A stretch of DNA of 64,000 nt. Origin: Unio delphinus (taxonomy: Eukaryota; Mollusca; Bivalvia; Unionida; Unionidae). The notes under the pieces were generated by a model. The model ran no database searches. It was not told the DNA's origin and saw only the letters and a program-made list of their open reading frames with translations. Below, one piece after another: positions 22,430 through 34,148 of the stretch (position 1 is the first letter of the stretch; each line of letters opens with the position of its first letter). Made by a program: the position numbers and the translations under genes. The stretch is taken from positions 7,372,001 to 7,436,000 of the forward strand of contig JAQISU010000115.1 of assembly GCA_029339505.1 (NCBI GenBank), in the 5' to 3' direction.

Positions 22430-25184
22430 GTCAAGTGCCAAATGTTTCGTCAGTGAAATCCATTAATTAATTCTTAGTTTAGCCGACAATTAACTGTTAT
22501 CTTGTGTGAGAGTTTGGATGAAGGAATGTTTTCTTATCTCAGGTCACGATGGTCCTATGTTTATAGTAAAAACGAATTGGTAGTATGACGGGATAGGAAG
22601 GGAAAATTCTCACGCAAAGCTGTGAAAAAATGATTGAGACAAATGAAAGGTGGCATTTTGACACATTTTTAAACAGTTTTCCAAATGTCTGTAGGAATAG
22701 CATTTTTTCCGATTGGTCAAATATGAAATCAGGGGGTTGGGTCAATCCCAAATGTTGAAGGGAATATATACTACGAGTGAAATGATTTTAACAAGTCTAG
22801 GAAGACCTCTGCAAGAGACGGTCAGCATTATTAATTCCAACATAGGAGAAGACTCCGGTCGTTCTTTGAAAGGAAGACGTCCGTAAAAGAAATTGTGGTT
22901 CCAGAGGAAATTGAATTAGGAACGATTGTAAGACGCCAAAAACACAAGGTATTTGACTCAAATTCACCTTTATCATGATGTATTTTATATGATGTTTTCT
23001 TTGTTATAGATGCATGATGTATTGATACTATGATACGAATAGTTCGGTATTACATTGATTTAATAATGTACTTTAATATGATGTTTCTTCGTTACAGATG
23101 CATGATGTGTTCATATTTTTGTACGAATAGTTCGGTATTACATTGATTTAATAATGTACTTCTGAATCATGAGTTAGAATTTTCAATTTATATACATAGA
23201 TAGGGTAATGGGTGGTGTAGAAAACCCTCTGTGTACATTTATGAGTGGAAAGTGCTACATTAATTTTGAATTTATCATATTAGTGAATATGGATTGTGTG
23301 CTATGATATATTGCCTCACTTTACGTAATGAGTTACGGGTATATATGTGACTTTCCCAAATTCTGATGTCGATAATTAGCGGTATAGCTGTATTGATCTG
23401 AAGACTTGTGTAGTATTTGTTAGCCGTATAAAAGGTATCACTGATAGTAAGATCTGATTGTTCGAACCAGAAAGACGGACGGTACGATATTGCACAAGCC
23501 CCTGGTCAGAGGTATTGCGCAACTTGGTAAACAACACTCGAAACCACCTCCCGCTAATACTCGTTATCTAAGGAATGACCTCTACGGTGTAATTTGCCCG
23601 GTTATAAAATGGATATGGCAATCTGAGTCGATATCTTGAACAAAGACAACACACGACAACACACGAGCCCCCGTAAAGATAAAAAAAGGATTTAATCAAA
23701 ATAAAATCAAAAAAAGAAAGACACAGTAAATTACAATTTTCTTTCCTTCTAAATATTCTTAGTTCAGAAGCACTCTAAAACCGAAGTTTTAAAATAATGA
23801 ATACCTTAATTAAAATCCAAACACTAATAAAATAGACGAATTTAGCCGTTATTAGCTGATAGCAAATTTCATCACGAAATCGAGTGTTCATTAACACTGG
23901 ACCGCTTAGTACATTCTCAATGACCTATTCATCGACTGGTTTTTCCTTCTGCTTGCGTCTCGACTTTAACTTGCCCTCTGGTTGAACGTGTGATTCCACA
24001 ACTCTGACTTCTAACTTCTTTTTCCTCCTTTGAATCTCAACCTCCTCGCTATTTCTCTCTCTCCAAACAAACTATTTTCCTTTGAAAAGAAAAGGGTAAA
24101 ACGCCCTAAGTATCTCGTTAGGTTTAGAGAGTTGATATTGTCCGTCCGTCTTTCTAATTCGAACAATCAGATCTTACTATCAGTGCTAACCTTTATACGG
24201 CTAACAAATACTACACAAGTCTTCAGATCAATACAGTTATACCGCTAATTATCGACATCAGAATTTGGGGAAGTCACATACATTCCCGTAAATCATTACG
24301 TAAAGTGAGGCAATATATCACAGTCCACAATCAATATTAACTAATATGATCAATTCAAATTAATGTAACACTTTCCAATCATAAATGTACACAGCGGGTT
24401 TTCTACACTACCCATTAACCTACCTAAGTATATAAGGTGAAAATGCTAATTCAGAATTCAAAAGTACATTACTAAATCACTGTAAAAACCGAACTATTCA
24501 TTCAAAATCAACACATCATGCATCTGTAACGACGAAACATCATATAAATTGCATTATTATAAATGTGAACGATTCTACAAAATCAACAGATCATGCATCT
24601 GTAACGAAGAAAACATCCTATAAATTACATCATGATAAATGTGAATTTAAGTTAAATACCTTGTGTTTTTTTGGCGTCTTACAATCGTTCCAAATTTTGT
24701 TTGCCCTGGATTTACGATTTTGTTACGGACGTCTTTCCTAAAGAACGTTCGGAGTCTTGATGATGTATTTATACTTCCTCTCTTGCAGAGGTCTTCCGAG
24801 ACTGATTAAAATTCATTCGTTCGGAGACTATATTCCCCCCATGACTCAGGGATCGACCCACCCCTGATTCCACATTTGACAAATCGGAATAAACGCTATT
24901 CCTACAGACATTTGGAAAACTGCTTAACAATGTGCCAAAAATGCCACCTTGTGTTACCTCAACACCCTTGCATTTCTCTCAATCACTTTTTGACAGTTCT
25001 ACGTGCGAATTACGCTCTTTCTAGCCTGTCATACAGCGAGTTCATTTTTACTATAAACACACTACCAGTTCTGACCTGAGGTAAGAAAACATTCCGTACA
25101 AACTCTACCCAAGATAACAGTTAATTGTTGGCTAGACTAAGAATTAATTAATGGATTTCACTGACGAAAACTTTGGCACTTGAC
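22430..25184. repeat. Large imperfect inverted repeat (foldback structure)
   Basis: The left arm, about 22430-23482, is the diverged reverse complement of about 24137-25184. Examples are GTCAAGTGCCAAATG at the left end and its counterpart CTTTGGCACTTGAC at the right end, and the text around AGATCTGATTGTTCGAA near 23450 and 24160. The 650-bp centre (23483-24136) is unique and non-coding. There are no long ORFs. It could be a non-autonomous foldback transposon or a palindromic rearrangement. A tandem duplication of about 90 bp lies in the left arm near 22975-23160. Confidence 0.75.
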
Positions 25185-25187
25185 AAG

Positions 25188-25355
25188 GTAGAACCCGATA
25201 AATCCCCAGAAAGAACCACCGACCCACGATAAGTTACTGGCAAGCTTTCTCACATACCCACATTTGCCGAAATCGAGACTAGAACCCACGCACAGAGGTG
25301 AGATGCAGTGATCCGTAACGGAGCTGCTTAGACCACTCCCCTGGTCTAAATGTGA
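25188..25355 (-). mobile_element. tRNA-derived SINE, truncated, minus strand
   Basis: On the minus strand it starts GACCAGGGGAGTGGTCTAAG (A-box-like) and has a B-box-like GTGGGTTCTAGTCTC about 45 nt on. The body then contains GGTATGTGAGAAAG and TCGGTGGTTCTTTC. It is cut off at the inverted-repeat boundary. A longer copy is at 29140-29385. Confidence 0.7.
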
Positions 25356-25359
25356 TATA

Positions 25360-26860
25360 TTTATATATTTATAATTTACGTTATATTTTATATTTAATTT
25401 TTCTAATTTACATTATATTTTACATTTATATATTTATAATTTACATTATATTTTACATTTATATATTTATAATTTACATTATATTTTACATTTATATATT
25501 TATAATTTACATTATATTTTACATTTATATATTTATAATTTACATCATATTTTACATTTATATATTTATATATTACATTATATTTTACATTTATATATTT
25601 ATAATTTACATCATATTTTACATTTATATATTTATAATTTACATTATATTTTACATTTATAGATTTATAATTTACATTATATTTTACATTTTTATATTTA
25701 TAATTTGCATTATGTTTTACATTTATATATTTATAATTTACATTATATTTTACATTTATATATTTATAATTTACATTATATTTTACATTTATATATTTAT
25801 AATTTACATCATATTTTACATTTATATATTTATAATTTACATTATATTTTACATTTATATATTTATAATTTACATTATATTTTACATTTATATATTTATA
25901 ATTTACATCATATTTTACATTTATATATTTATAATTTACATTATATTTTACATTTATAGATTTATAATTTACATTATATTTTACATTTTTATATTTATAA
26001 TTTACATTATGTTTTACATTTATATATTTATAATTTACATTATATTTTACATTTATATATTTATAATTTACATTATATTTTACATTTATATATTTATAAT
26101 TTACATTATATTTTACATTTATAGATTTATAATTTACATTATAGTTTATATTTATATATTATATATTTATAATTTACATTATATTTTACATTTTTATATT
26201 TATAATTTACATTATGTTTTACATTTATATATTTATAATTTACATTATATTTTACATTTATATATTTATAATTTACATTATATTTTACATTTATAGATTT
26301 ATAATTTACATTATATTTTACATTTATATATTTATAATTTACATTATATTTTACATTTATATATTTATAATTTACATTATATTTTACATTTATAGATTTA
26401 TAATTTACATTATAGTTTATATTTATATATTATATATTTATAATTTACATTATATTTTATATTTATATATTTATAATTTACATTATATTTTACATTTATA
26501 TATTTATAATTTACATTATGTTTTACAATTTATATATTTATAATTTACATTATGTATTTTTATATTTATAATTTATATTATATTTTATATTTATATCTTT
26601 ATAATTTACATTATATTTATATATTTATATATTTATAATTTACATTACATTATGTATTTTTATATTTATAATTTACATTATATTTATATATTTATATATT
26701 TATAATTTACATTACATTATGTATTTTTATATTTATAATTTACATTATATTTATATATTTATATATTTATAATTTACATTATATTTTACATTTATAGATT
26801 TATAATTTACATCATATTTTACATTTATATATTTATTATTTACATTATATTATACGTTAC
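25360..26860. repeat. 33-bp AT-rich minisatellite
   Basis: More than 40 copies of a unit containing AATTTACATTATATTTTACA. The period is a multiple of three, so long Ile/Tyr/Phe ORFs appear in it, and these are artefacts. The sequence is about 90% A+T and would melt easily. Confidence 0.95.
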
Positions 26861-26937
26861 ATTACTTTACGTTACGTTACGCTATGGTAATATTATATTA
26901 CATTTCTATCATACATTACATTTCTATCATACATCGT

Positions 26938-27165
26938 ATCGTATCATATCATATCATATCATATCATATCATATCATATCATATCATATCATATCATATC
27001 ATATCATATCATATCATATCATATCATATCATATCATATCATATCATATCATATCATATCATATCATATCATATCATATCATATCATATCATATCATATC
27101 ATATCATATCGTGTGTGTGTGTGCGTGTGCGTGCGTGCGTGCGTGCGTGTGTGTGTGCGTGCGTG
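26938..27165. repeat. (ATATC)n array followed by GT/GC dinucleotides
   Basis: About 34 nearly perfect ATATC units run to about 27109, then a TG/CG tract. The same succession (33-bp minisatellite, ATATC, GT) is repeated at 29390-29879. Confidence 0.96.
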
Positions 27166-28875
27166 ATTACAACATAGATCAATTAAAGAAGGTCATTATG
27201 ACCTGTCTTGATCTTTACAACTTAGTTCAATTAAATAAATCATTATGATCTATGACGTACGTCTCATTGACTTTTACTTTTTCTATAAGGTTAGTTTGTC
27301 GCTGGCTGTACCTTGTAACAGTATACCTGCATTTTTTTCAGGACGGAGTTGGAGACATTCTCATCAGACGTTATATGGACATGCACTGTAGACAGTCCCG
27401 GATTACCCATTAGGCAGAGTAGGCAACTGCCTATGGGCCCCGCGACTTATATGGGCCTCATCAGGGGCCCCCAGGGGCCCCCATGAGACCGTGACCGTGG
27501 GTCTGGGGCCCCAAAAGATTGACTGCCTATGGGCCTCCACGGTGCTTAATCCGGCGCTGACTGTAGATGATTCACCCAAGATTCACCTATGGAAGCAAAC
27601 CGGGGAAAAAACAGGTAATTGTTCGTTGCCAAAAATTGATAACAAGTTAGCAGGTATCCATGTATCAAATTTCTTTTAATTTAAAAATTGAGCTATATAC
27701 AGAATGCTCCGATAGCTACATCATACAAAATAGTGGGGTTTTTTGGTTGTTAATCTTCTGATTGTGAGTAGCTATTAAATTATATGCAACACATAACATA
27801 TGCACTACGATTAACCAAATACATTGTAGTACCCATACACCGAATGCAAAGAGAATAGGTAAATCAATTGCATATATGCTTGCATCAGCATACGAGAGGC
27901 ATTGACGTCAGCAGAGCTTTATGCTAATTGTTTCCTTTTAGTGCTAAGTGAGCAACACGTGCACAATTTATCAACCGGTTCTATCGGGCAAGCCACGGAT
28001 GTCAGAATTGGGTGTTATTCACCACTGCATTTAATAGTGAAGACGTCAGCTTTCAACATTAAATTTCCTGATGTCTTCCAGTACATCTTGTCATCTCTCT
28101 TAGTATTGTCAGTTTCACTTATTAATATAATACGGGAAATTGTATCCTTGATGGTATAAACCAAAATACACATAGGTGTTAATTAGTACTGTAATAAACC
28201 TAGGGCATGTGATGTTTGTACTTACATCTCCATTTCTAGCTTTGCTGGACTGTTCTGATTATTTCTTGATTATGGAGAGTCTGTTTTGGGAAGCCATTTG
28301 TCAACCGAGCAATTAGTCGATTTCCTGGAGCAGCCATCACAGCAGTAATTAGTCTTTATGATGGTGTGGATTAATTTCGTCCCTATTTAGCCTTCAATAT
28401 TTTAGGTATTTTAGTAATTTGAGATAGGACTACTTTCGGTGTATGGGTAGTATATTGTATTGCGATGTGTCAGTTAGTACTATTCTCTTTGCATTCGGTG
28501 TATGGGTAGTATAATGTATTGCAATGTGTCAAGTACAATTCTCTTTGCATTTGATGTATGGGTAGTATAATGTATTGCGATGTGTCAAGTACTATTCTCT
28601 TTGCATTCGATGTATGGGTAGTATATTGTATTGCGATGTGTCAAGTACTATTCTCTTTGCATTCGGTGTATGGGTAGTATATTGTATTGCGATGTGTTGA
28701 GTACTACTATTCTCTTTGCATTCGGTGTATGGGTAGTATAATGTATTGCGATGTGTTAAGTACTATTCTCTTTGCATTCGGTGTATGGGTACTATAATGT
28801 ATTGCGATGTGTTAAGTGTTGCTATTCTCTTTGCATTTGATGTATGGGTAGTATATTGTATTGCGATGTGTCAAT
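27166..28875. repeat. Dispersed repeat unit, copy 2, with a MITE insertion and a longer tandem array
   Basis: Homologous to 21166-22429. Differences: a 167-bp MITE at 27393-27559, a reverse-complement piece of the 56-bp unit at about 27820-27857 where copy 1 has unrelated sequence, and about eight tandem units instead of four at 28434-28875. Confidence 0.8.
27393..27559. mobile_element. Short hAT MITE inserted in copy 2 of the duplicated unit
   Basis: The element starts CAGTCCCGGATTA and ends AATCCGGCGCTG, imperfect TIRs of the CAGNNCCGGATT hAT type. It is flanked by the exact 8-bp duplication ACTGTAGA (27385-27392 and 27560-27567). Copy 1 of the host repeat near 21391 has a single ACTGTAGA and no insert, so the empty site is preserved in the same window. 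Confidence 0.93.
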
Positions 28876-29120
28876 CATAAGCAGAGGTTTGTTTCTAAAC
28901 ATGTTTCCTAAGACAATCGTTTGTTTCGTCAATCAGAATCTTTGAGATACTTTTTATAACTTTTCCTTTTGAGGAATGACTATTTGACACGATTTGGAAG
29001 TTCAGCTGTCTCTTTCTCAAACCCGTTAAAGATATCCGGTCAATTTCATTGAATCAGAACACTGACCCCTTTGAAGTTTTACACTGTTATAAGGAATAAA
29101 GGTCAAAATGACCATTCCCA
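28870..29120 (-). repeat. Inverted fragment of the Gypsy LTR-like repeat
   Basis: The reverse complement matches 13640-13850 (shared phrases include GACGAAACAAA, GGATATCTT and AGCTGAACTTCC-like text). It sits between the tandem array and the next SINE. Confidence 0.6.
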
Positions 29121-29139
29121 AATACTACCCTGGTTGTTG

Positions 29140-29385
29140 TTGTTGTTATTGTTTTAGGGTTTAAAGCCATTTTTAGCACAAGATAGGCTATACATGGCGG
29201 TCAGTATTAATGACGGAGGTAGAACCCGATAAATCCCCGGAAAGAACCACCGACCCACGAGAAGCTACTGGCAAACTTTCTCACATACCCACATTTGCCG
29301 AATCCGAGACTAGAACCCACGCACAGGGGTGAGATGCAGTGATCCGTAACGGAGAACTCCTTAGACCACTCTCCTGGTCTAAATG
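29140..29385 (-). mobile_element. tRNA-derived SINE, full-length copy, minus strand
   Basis: Same family as 25188-25355 but complete. On the minus strand it has the tRNA-like head with A- and B-box-like motifs, a conserved body, the phrase ACTGACCGCCATGTATA and a simple AACAACAACA tail near 29140-29150. Confidence 0.75.
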
Positions 29386-29389
29386 TGAT

Positions 29390-29879
29390 ATTATATTAAT
29401 ATATTTATAATTTACATTATATTATACATTTTATATTTATAATTTACATTTTTTTATATTTATATATTTATAATTTACATTACATTATGTATTTTTATAT
29501 TTATGATTTATATTATAGTTTATATTTATATATTTATAATTTATATTATAATTTATATTTATATATTTATAATTTATATTATAATTTATATTTATATATT
29601 TATAATTTACATTATATTACATTTATATATTTATTATTTACATTATATTATACGTTACATTACTTTACGTTACGTTACGCTATGGTAATATATTACATTT
29701 CTATCATACATTACATTTCTATCATACATTACATTACATTTCTATCATACATCGTATCGTATCGTATCGTATCGTATCATATCATATCATATCATATCAT
29801 ATCATATCATATCATATCATATCATATCATATCATATCATATCATATCATATCATGTGTGTGTGTGTGTGTGTGTGTGA
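29390..29879. repeat. Second AT minisatellite + (ATATC)n + (GT)n block
   Basis: A shorter version of 25360-27165: diverged 33-bp units to about 29690, ATATC units at about 29751-29855, then GT to 29878. The linking sequence (TACGTTACATTACTTTACG) is shared. Confidence 0.93.
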
Positions 29880-30303
29880 AGAGGGAGGGTGGGGTTGAAT
29901 GAACAATCAACTCCTACCCCCGCCAGCCAGTTAAATGGTCGGATCTTTAGGATGTTAAACAAAACCTGATACGCTTATGAATACTGTCTCCATCCAACGT
30001 ATCTAATGTATTCTAAAGTATGGGAAAGGACAGGGGATTTTGCAAAAATAAGTTACCTGTCATCTAAACGTGGTAGATGTATATATTTGTGAGAAACGTC
30101 AGTTGCGCCTTTAAGTCAAGCTAAGCTTTTTACTAATTAGGAACCTGGCTATCAAGAACTCGAACTAACACGACAACCTTTACAAATTAATTTGCATAAG
30201 GAGTAGTATTGTTAGAAGTAATGGGCATACCAAGACCTATAATTATCTAACGCTAAACCAATGCAAATTATAAAATGTGATTGTAATGGGCACAAGATGA
30301 ATT
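29880..30303. other. No recognisable gene
   Basis: Non-coding, no repeat or motif identified. Confidence 0.5.
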
Positions 30304-30496
30304 TACCGCTTAGGTGGCTCAGTGGTTAGGGCGTCCGCATCGGAAGTAAGAGGTCGTAGGCTTGAACCCTGGCAGTGTCTGTGGCATGATGCCCCAGTGC
30401 TAGACATTACTAGAAATTGCCACACTGCAGACATAGTAACGATATGAATGAACAAGTGTTAAGGCTACGTTAAAACTCCAAATCACAAACACAAAC
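30304..30496 (+). mobile_element. tRNA-derived SINE, plus strand
   Basis: The tRNA-like head has A-box-like TGGCTCAGTGGTTAGGGCG and B-box-like GGCTTGAACCC. The body has no ORF and the tail is A/C-rich (CACAAACACAAACAA). Confidence 0.75.
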
Positions 30497-31473
30497 AAGT
30501 GGAATTTTAGATATGTTATCAGATAATGAGGCAAAAAGAGGAATTGGACATTATGCTTCCATGTTGAAAAAAATGTATGGGAAATTAGAGGAATTAAAAT
30601 TAGCTAATGTCAAACCTATGGAAATGTTCACATCTGTTTGGGGTACAGGGAGAATTTAATATGAATGGAAGGATATGGGATTCAACAGGAATTAACATTA
30701 CGCAATACCTTAACATGTGGGACTATATGGACTAACGAGAATTTAACATTATGACATTTTGTCCATAGGTTTACCATTTGTGGGACTATATGGATCCTAA
30801 CAGGAATTGAGTCCAATAAATTCAAGATTACTGGATCCATGTAGTTTTAAGTAAAACTGGGGTCTGACGGGTAATGTAATGCCAAAAATGTCCATCGGTT
30901 GAACACTAGTAGCCAGAAGGTATATTGGGATCAAATGAGAAATCTAATATTAAAAACTAATATCAACAATTACTATAGGTTTAGCATTACGTGGATCAAC
31001 ATGGGTACATAAGGAAATCTAATATCAACAATTACTGTAGGTTTAGTATTGTAAATTGATATGTGTACAATATAAGTGGGATATTAAAAAATGGTTATAT
31101 CCATCGTAAAAATCTGTTTAAGCAAAACTAACGTCTGTTGTTTCCTTATAACAAAGTAAACACCTATCTTCATATAACTTTCCTGTCATCCACAAATCAA
31201 GCAAGACTACAATCCCTAACACTCGTATAATCTATATGATTGTACCTGCGACGTGTCTGATATATTCGCTAGCCATAGTTCCGACAACCCTTGCTACACC
31301 TTGGAGGATCGAACTGCTAGCTATTTTGGCGCTTTGTCCTAGCGATATCTATCGGACTTCATGTGTTGCCTTCTTGCTTTGTAATGCCAACTAATCAATA
31401 GCCGGTTGATTATACATCGGCTGAAAACGTTATTGGCAATTTGTATAAAAAGGATACTTTGTTAAGTTTAACA
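30497..31473. other. No recognisable gene; short degenerate repetition
   Basis: The phrase TCAACAATTACT(A/G)TAGGTTTAG occurs twice near 30965 and 31027. No coding content was supported. Confidence 0.45.
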
Positions 31474-31822
31474 AGTATGAATATGTAGCAGATGGTAGCC
31501 ATTACATGTGTATTTAAGCAATTGTATGAATATGTAGCAGATGGTAGCCATTAAATGTGTATTTAAGTAAAAGTATGAATATGTAGCAGATGGTAGCCAT
31601 TACATGTGTATTTCAGTAAAAGGTATGAATATGTAGCAGATGGTAGCCATTACATGTGTATTTAAGTAAAAGGTATGAATATGTACCAGATGGTAGCCAT
31701 TACATGTATATTTAAGTAAAAAGTATGAATATGTAGCAGATGGTAGCCATTACATGTATAATTAAGTAAAAAGTATGAATATGTAGCAGATGGTAGCCAT
31801 TACATGTATAATTAAGTAAAAG
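31474..31822. repeat. 50-bp tandem repeat, seven copies
   Basis: Units starting at 31474, 31524, 31573, 31623, 31673, 31723 and 31773 contain TATGAATATGTAGCAGATGG. Copies differ at few positions. Confidence 0.93.
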
Positions 31823-32869
31823 GTACTTGTGCAAACACGGACCGGCAGTAGAACATTGCTGATTTATCAGTCCATTCAAGTGGTGTGCTCCCCATGTCTC
31901 GATCACGTAGGAAATTTGAAAACATTGTTTTTTGATTGGATGCAGTGGCTTGCCACTGTATGCAATGAAATTCACAAACCCGAAGCACAGCTTATCTGCT
32001 TGATATGTCAAGGATTGTATAGGGTTATCGGAAGCTGAGCTAGCGAAGATGAGTGTCTGAGAGACAAAAAGGGAGAAATAATCACACGATACAAGCTAAA
32101 ATACTTATACACTATCACACATGAAGTGAAAAGGAGGAACATGATAGAGAGAAGAAGTAACACTCACGGACAGTCATTTATTTACGTTTACAATTACAAA
32201 GAACATCTCTGCCAATTTAAATCATGTGTGATGCCAAGTGAAGCTTTTTTCACTTTTCCGTCCTAGATTTAATAGACCCCATGTAGTTTCATACATGTTA
32301 ATATCCGTGTAACGTTGATTCCGGTTTGATCCTGTATCAGCCCGTCGACGTTACATTTCCCTTATGCCAGATTTTTCAAATGGAGGTGTGGTGATAATCC
32401 TTTTTTTGCACATATCAGGGTACCACTCTTCAATTCCCCTAATGACCAATACAGTCACATTTTATCATGTACAACAGTTTGATATTCAAGGTTAATTCAC
32501 CTTGTACTATAAGGCGTTCAAATGAAACGATTCGGGAGCGTTATCTGGTCGACCGCAATACAGTGTTCAAAGTGAAAGACACTCCACGCCATTTTTAAGC
32601 CGATAATTCTTTACAGTTTTGTATCAGACAGCAAAATGCGATCACCAGATGAAAGTTCTTGGGAAAACGTTAATAAGCAAAACAAAAGAAAAAACAACAA
32701 CTGTCTCATTGTCCATGTTCTATTTTTCTAAGAGGTAAACTAAACAGTATTATCGACAGACCTGACATAAACCGTTTATCTATAATTCCTATTTCGATTT
32801 TAAAATTACTTTCCTTTATTACATTACAATTGTCATTCCCATATAATTAGGATAATATTACAATTACAA
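31823..32869. other. No recognisable gene
   Basis: AT-rich intergenic DNA with short unsupported ORFs. Confidence 0.5.
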
Positions 32870-33100
32870 TTCAATCGCTCCGGTGGCCTTGTGCTTTGAG
32901 CGTCCGCCTAGGAAGCGGGAGGTCGTGGGTTCGATCCCAGGCCGAGTCATGCCAAACACTTCCAAAAAATGGTACTAACAGCTGCCTCACTTGACGCTCA
33001 GCATTATGAGGTTAGTGTTAGGACTGGTCGGCCTGGTGTCAGGATCATGTAACTGGGTGGGACATCATGATACATGTCTGCGGCATGATAGTAGTAATAG
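32870..33100 (+). mobile_element. tRNA-derived SINE with long conserved body, plus strand
   Basis: The tRNA-like head has A-box-like TGGCCTTGTGCTTTGAGCG and a near-consensus B box, GGTTCGATCCC. The body includes TGACGCTCAGCATTATGAGG and GTGGGACATCATGA. This layout resembles widespread molluscan SINE families, though no database match could be made. Its 3' end merges into the tandem repeats that start at about 33095. Confidence 0.78.
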
Positions 33101-33370
33101 GGGGCACTATAGCGTCAAGGGAAAATCCAGTCAAAAAGTGCTTGGGGCACTATGGCGTCAAGATTTATAGCGTCAAGGGAAAATCCAGTCAAAAACAGCT
33201 TGGGGCACTATAGCGTCAAAACAGCTTGGGGCACTATAGCGTCAAGGGAAATTGAACAGGGTGGGTCTGTATAGCGTCAAGGGAAATGGAACATAGTGGG
33301 TCTATATAGCGTCAAGGGAAAGATAACAAGGGAAATATAACATGGGAAATAAAACAAGGGAAAAAAAGGG
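33095..33370. repeat. Irregular tandem repeat of a GCACTATAGCGTCAAGGG-type motif
   Basis: The motif recurs at least six times with spacers such as AAAATCCAGTCAAAAA. It seems to have grown out of the SINE 3' region and lies exactly where the gene array begins, so it may mark the left edge of the virus-like element. No terminal inverted repeat partner can be checked because the right end is outside the window. Confidence 0.55.
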
Positions 33371-33408
33371 CGGCAATGAAAGCTACTATCTTTTCGAGAC
33401 CTATGAGT

Positions 33409-33424
33409 GGCCCTGAAAAGGGCC
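33409..33424 (-). terminator. Canonical histone mRNA-type 3' stem-loop (gene 1)
   Basis: The minus strand reads GGCCCTTTTCAGGGCC: a 6-bp stem with loop TTTC, identical to the animal replication-dependent histone consensus. It is preceded by CCAAA, followed by ACTCA, and 12 nt later by the purine-rich CTCGAAAAGATA. It lies 18 nt after the stop codon of the 33442-34026 gene. Confidence 0.9.
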
Positions 33425-33441
33425 TTTGGATACTTCTTCTT

Positions 33442-34026
33442 TTATTTTCTGCCTTTGTTCCACCACCTTTTGATTTTACCAATAATTCCCTTCTTCTTCT
33501 TTTCTTCCTCGGGAATCCAGTCAGGATGTCCCATAGCTCTAAACTTCTCTTGTATCTTTATCCAATTGTTATTTAATCTTTCAAAGTCCTCTTTCTTTTT
33601 TTGGTTTTCATTGTCCTTTCTTTCCTTTCTCTCCTTACTCCAGTTATCTTTTATCTTCTTCACTTCTTCTAATAGTTCCTTTCTCATCAGTTCTTCAGCT
33701 TTCTTGAGCGGGTCCAAACCCTTTTGGACATGGGGGTACTCTGTCAAGATATTATCCAAAAAACACTTGACGTTTTCGACAATATCTATCACTTGCTTCA
33801 ATGTCCCCACTCTAACATAGGGTGGATTAATGCAGCCTCGTAACTTTTTGGCTTCTTCTTCTAGCATTCCTCCTAAGAGCTCCCTGGCTATTTTCAGTCT
33901 TTTTGCAAAGTCCAAACTCTTCGTAATCTTCCATTTATGATGTAGTTTTTCCACTTCATATTCCCCGTCTAATATCCAGAAATAGCTGTGTCTTAAATTG
34001 TTGAATAAACTTGATGCTTTCGCCAT
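33442..34026 (-). CDS. Gene 1 of the array: charged coiled-coil protein with histone-type 3' end
   Basis: 194 residues, intact, no signal peptide. Residues 1-110 are mixed helical, and residues 115-165 are a Lys/Glu-rich coiled coil with EELMRKELLEEVKKIKDNW. The C-terminus ends in a basic cluster (KIKRWWNKGRK). The coiled-coil segment aligns with gene 8 (DLIEELFREEIQKEKDEW), so these two are paralogues. The ATG lies 33-41 nt below an initiator-like GTCAGTCAC and a TATATATA box. No homologue is recognised. The 3' end suggests a non-polyadenylated, S-phase-type mRNA. Single-exon structure fits a viral or histone-like gene. Confidence 0.75.
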   Translation of the reverse strand: MAKASSLFNNLRHSYFWILDGEYEVEKLHHKWKITKSLDFAKRLKIARELLGGMLEEEAKKLRGCINPPYVRVGTLKQVIDIVENVKCFLDNILTEYPHVQKGLDPLKKAEELMRKELLEEVKKIKDNWSKERKERKDNENQKKKEDFERLNNNWIKIQEKFRAMGHPDWIPEEEKKKKGIIGKIKRWWNKGRK

Positions 34027-34058
34027 CTTCTATGGTTATTCCGTGGAATGGTTCTAAT

Positions 34059-34114
34059 GTCAGTCACTTTGAGTATATATATCTTAAGCACGGACGTGAA
34101 AGTAAACACCCCCC
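34059..34114 (-). promoter_or_regulatory. Promoter of gene 1
   Basis: The minus strand has the upstream element containing TTTCACGTCC (34088-34114), a TATATATA box (34073-34082) and an initiator-like GTGACTGAC (34059-34067). The upstream element recurs at 51419, 51541 and 52243. Confidence 0.7.
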
Positions 34115-34148
34115 TACATTCACTTTTCATATTATATACTATCCACAA

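Noticed and set aside
25352..26543. Long Ile/Tyr/Phe-rich ORFs up to 314 residues
   Set aside because: Artefact of a 33-bp AT-rich minisatellite whose period is divisible by three.
26884..27177. ORF with repeated SYHI residues
   Set aside because: Translation of the ATATC array; the same happens at 29487-29879.
27491..27679. A 62-residue ORF similar at its end to one at 21253-21510
   Set aside because: It crosses the MITE boundary, and the shared end is just the duplicated non-coding repeat.
31474..31822. CRISPR-like array (seven 50-bp units)
   Set aside because: Head-to-tail identical units without spacers, in eukaryotic DNA. It is an ordinary tandem repeat.
30304..33100. Functional tRNA genes suggested by A- and B-box motifs at 30304, 32870 and on the minus strand at 25188 and 29140
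   Set aside because: Acceptor stems do not close and long conserved bodies with simple tails follow, as in SINEs.
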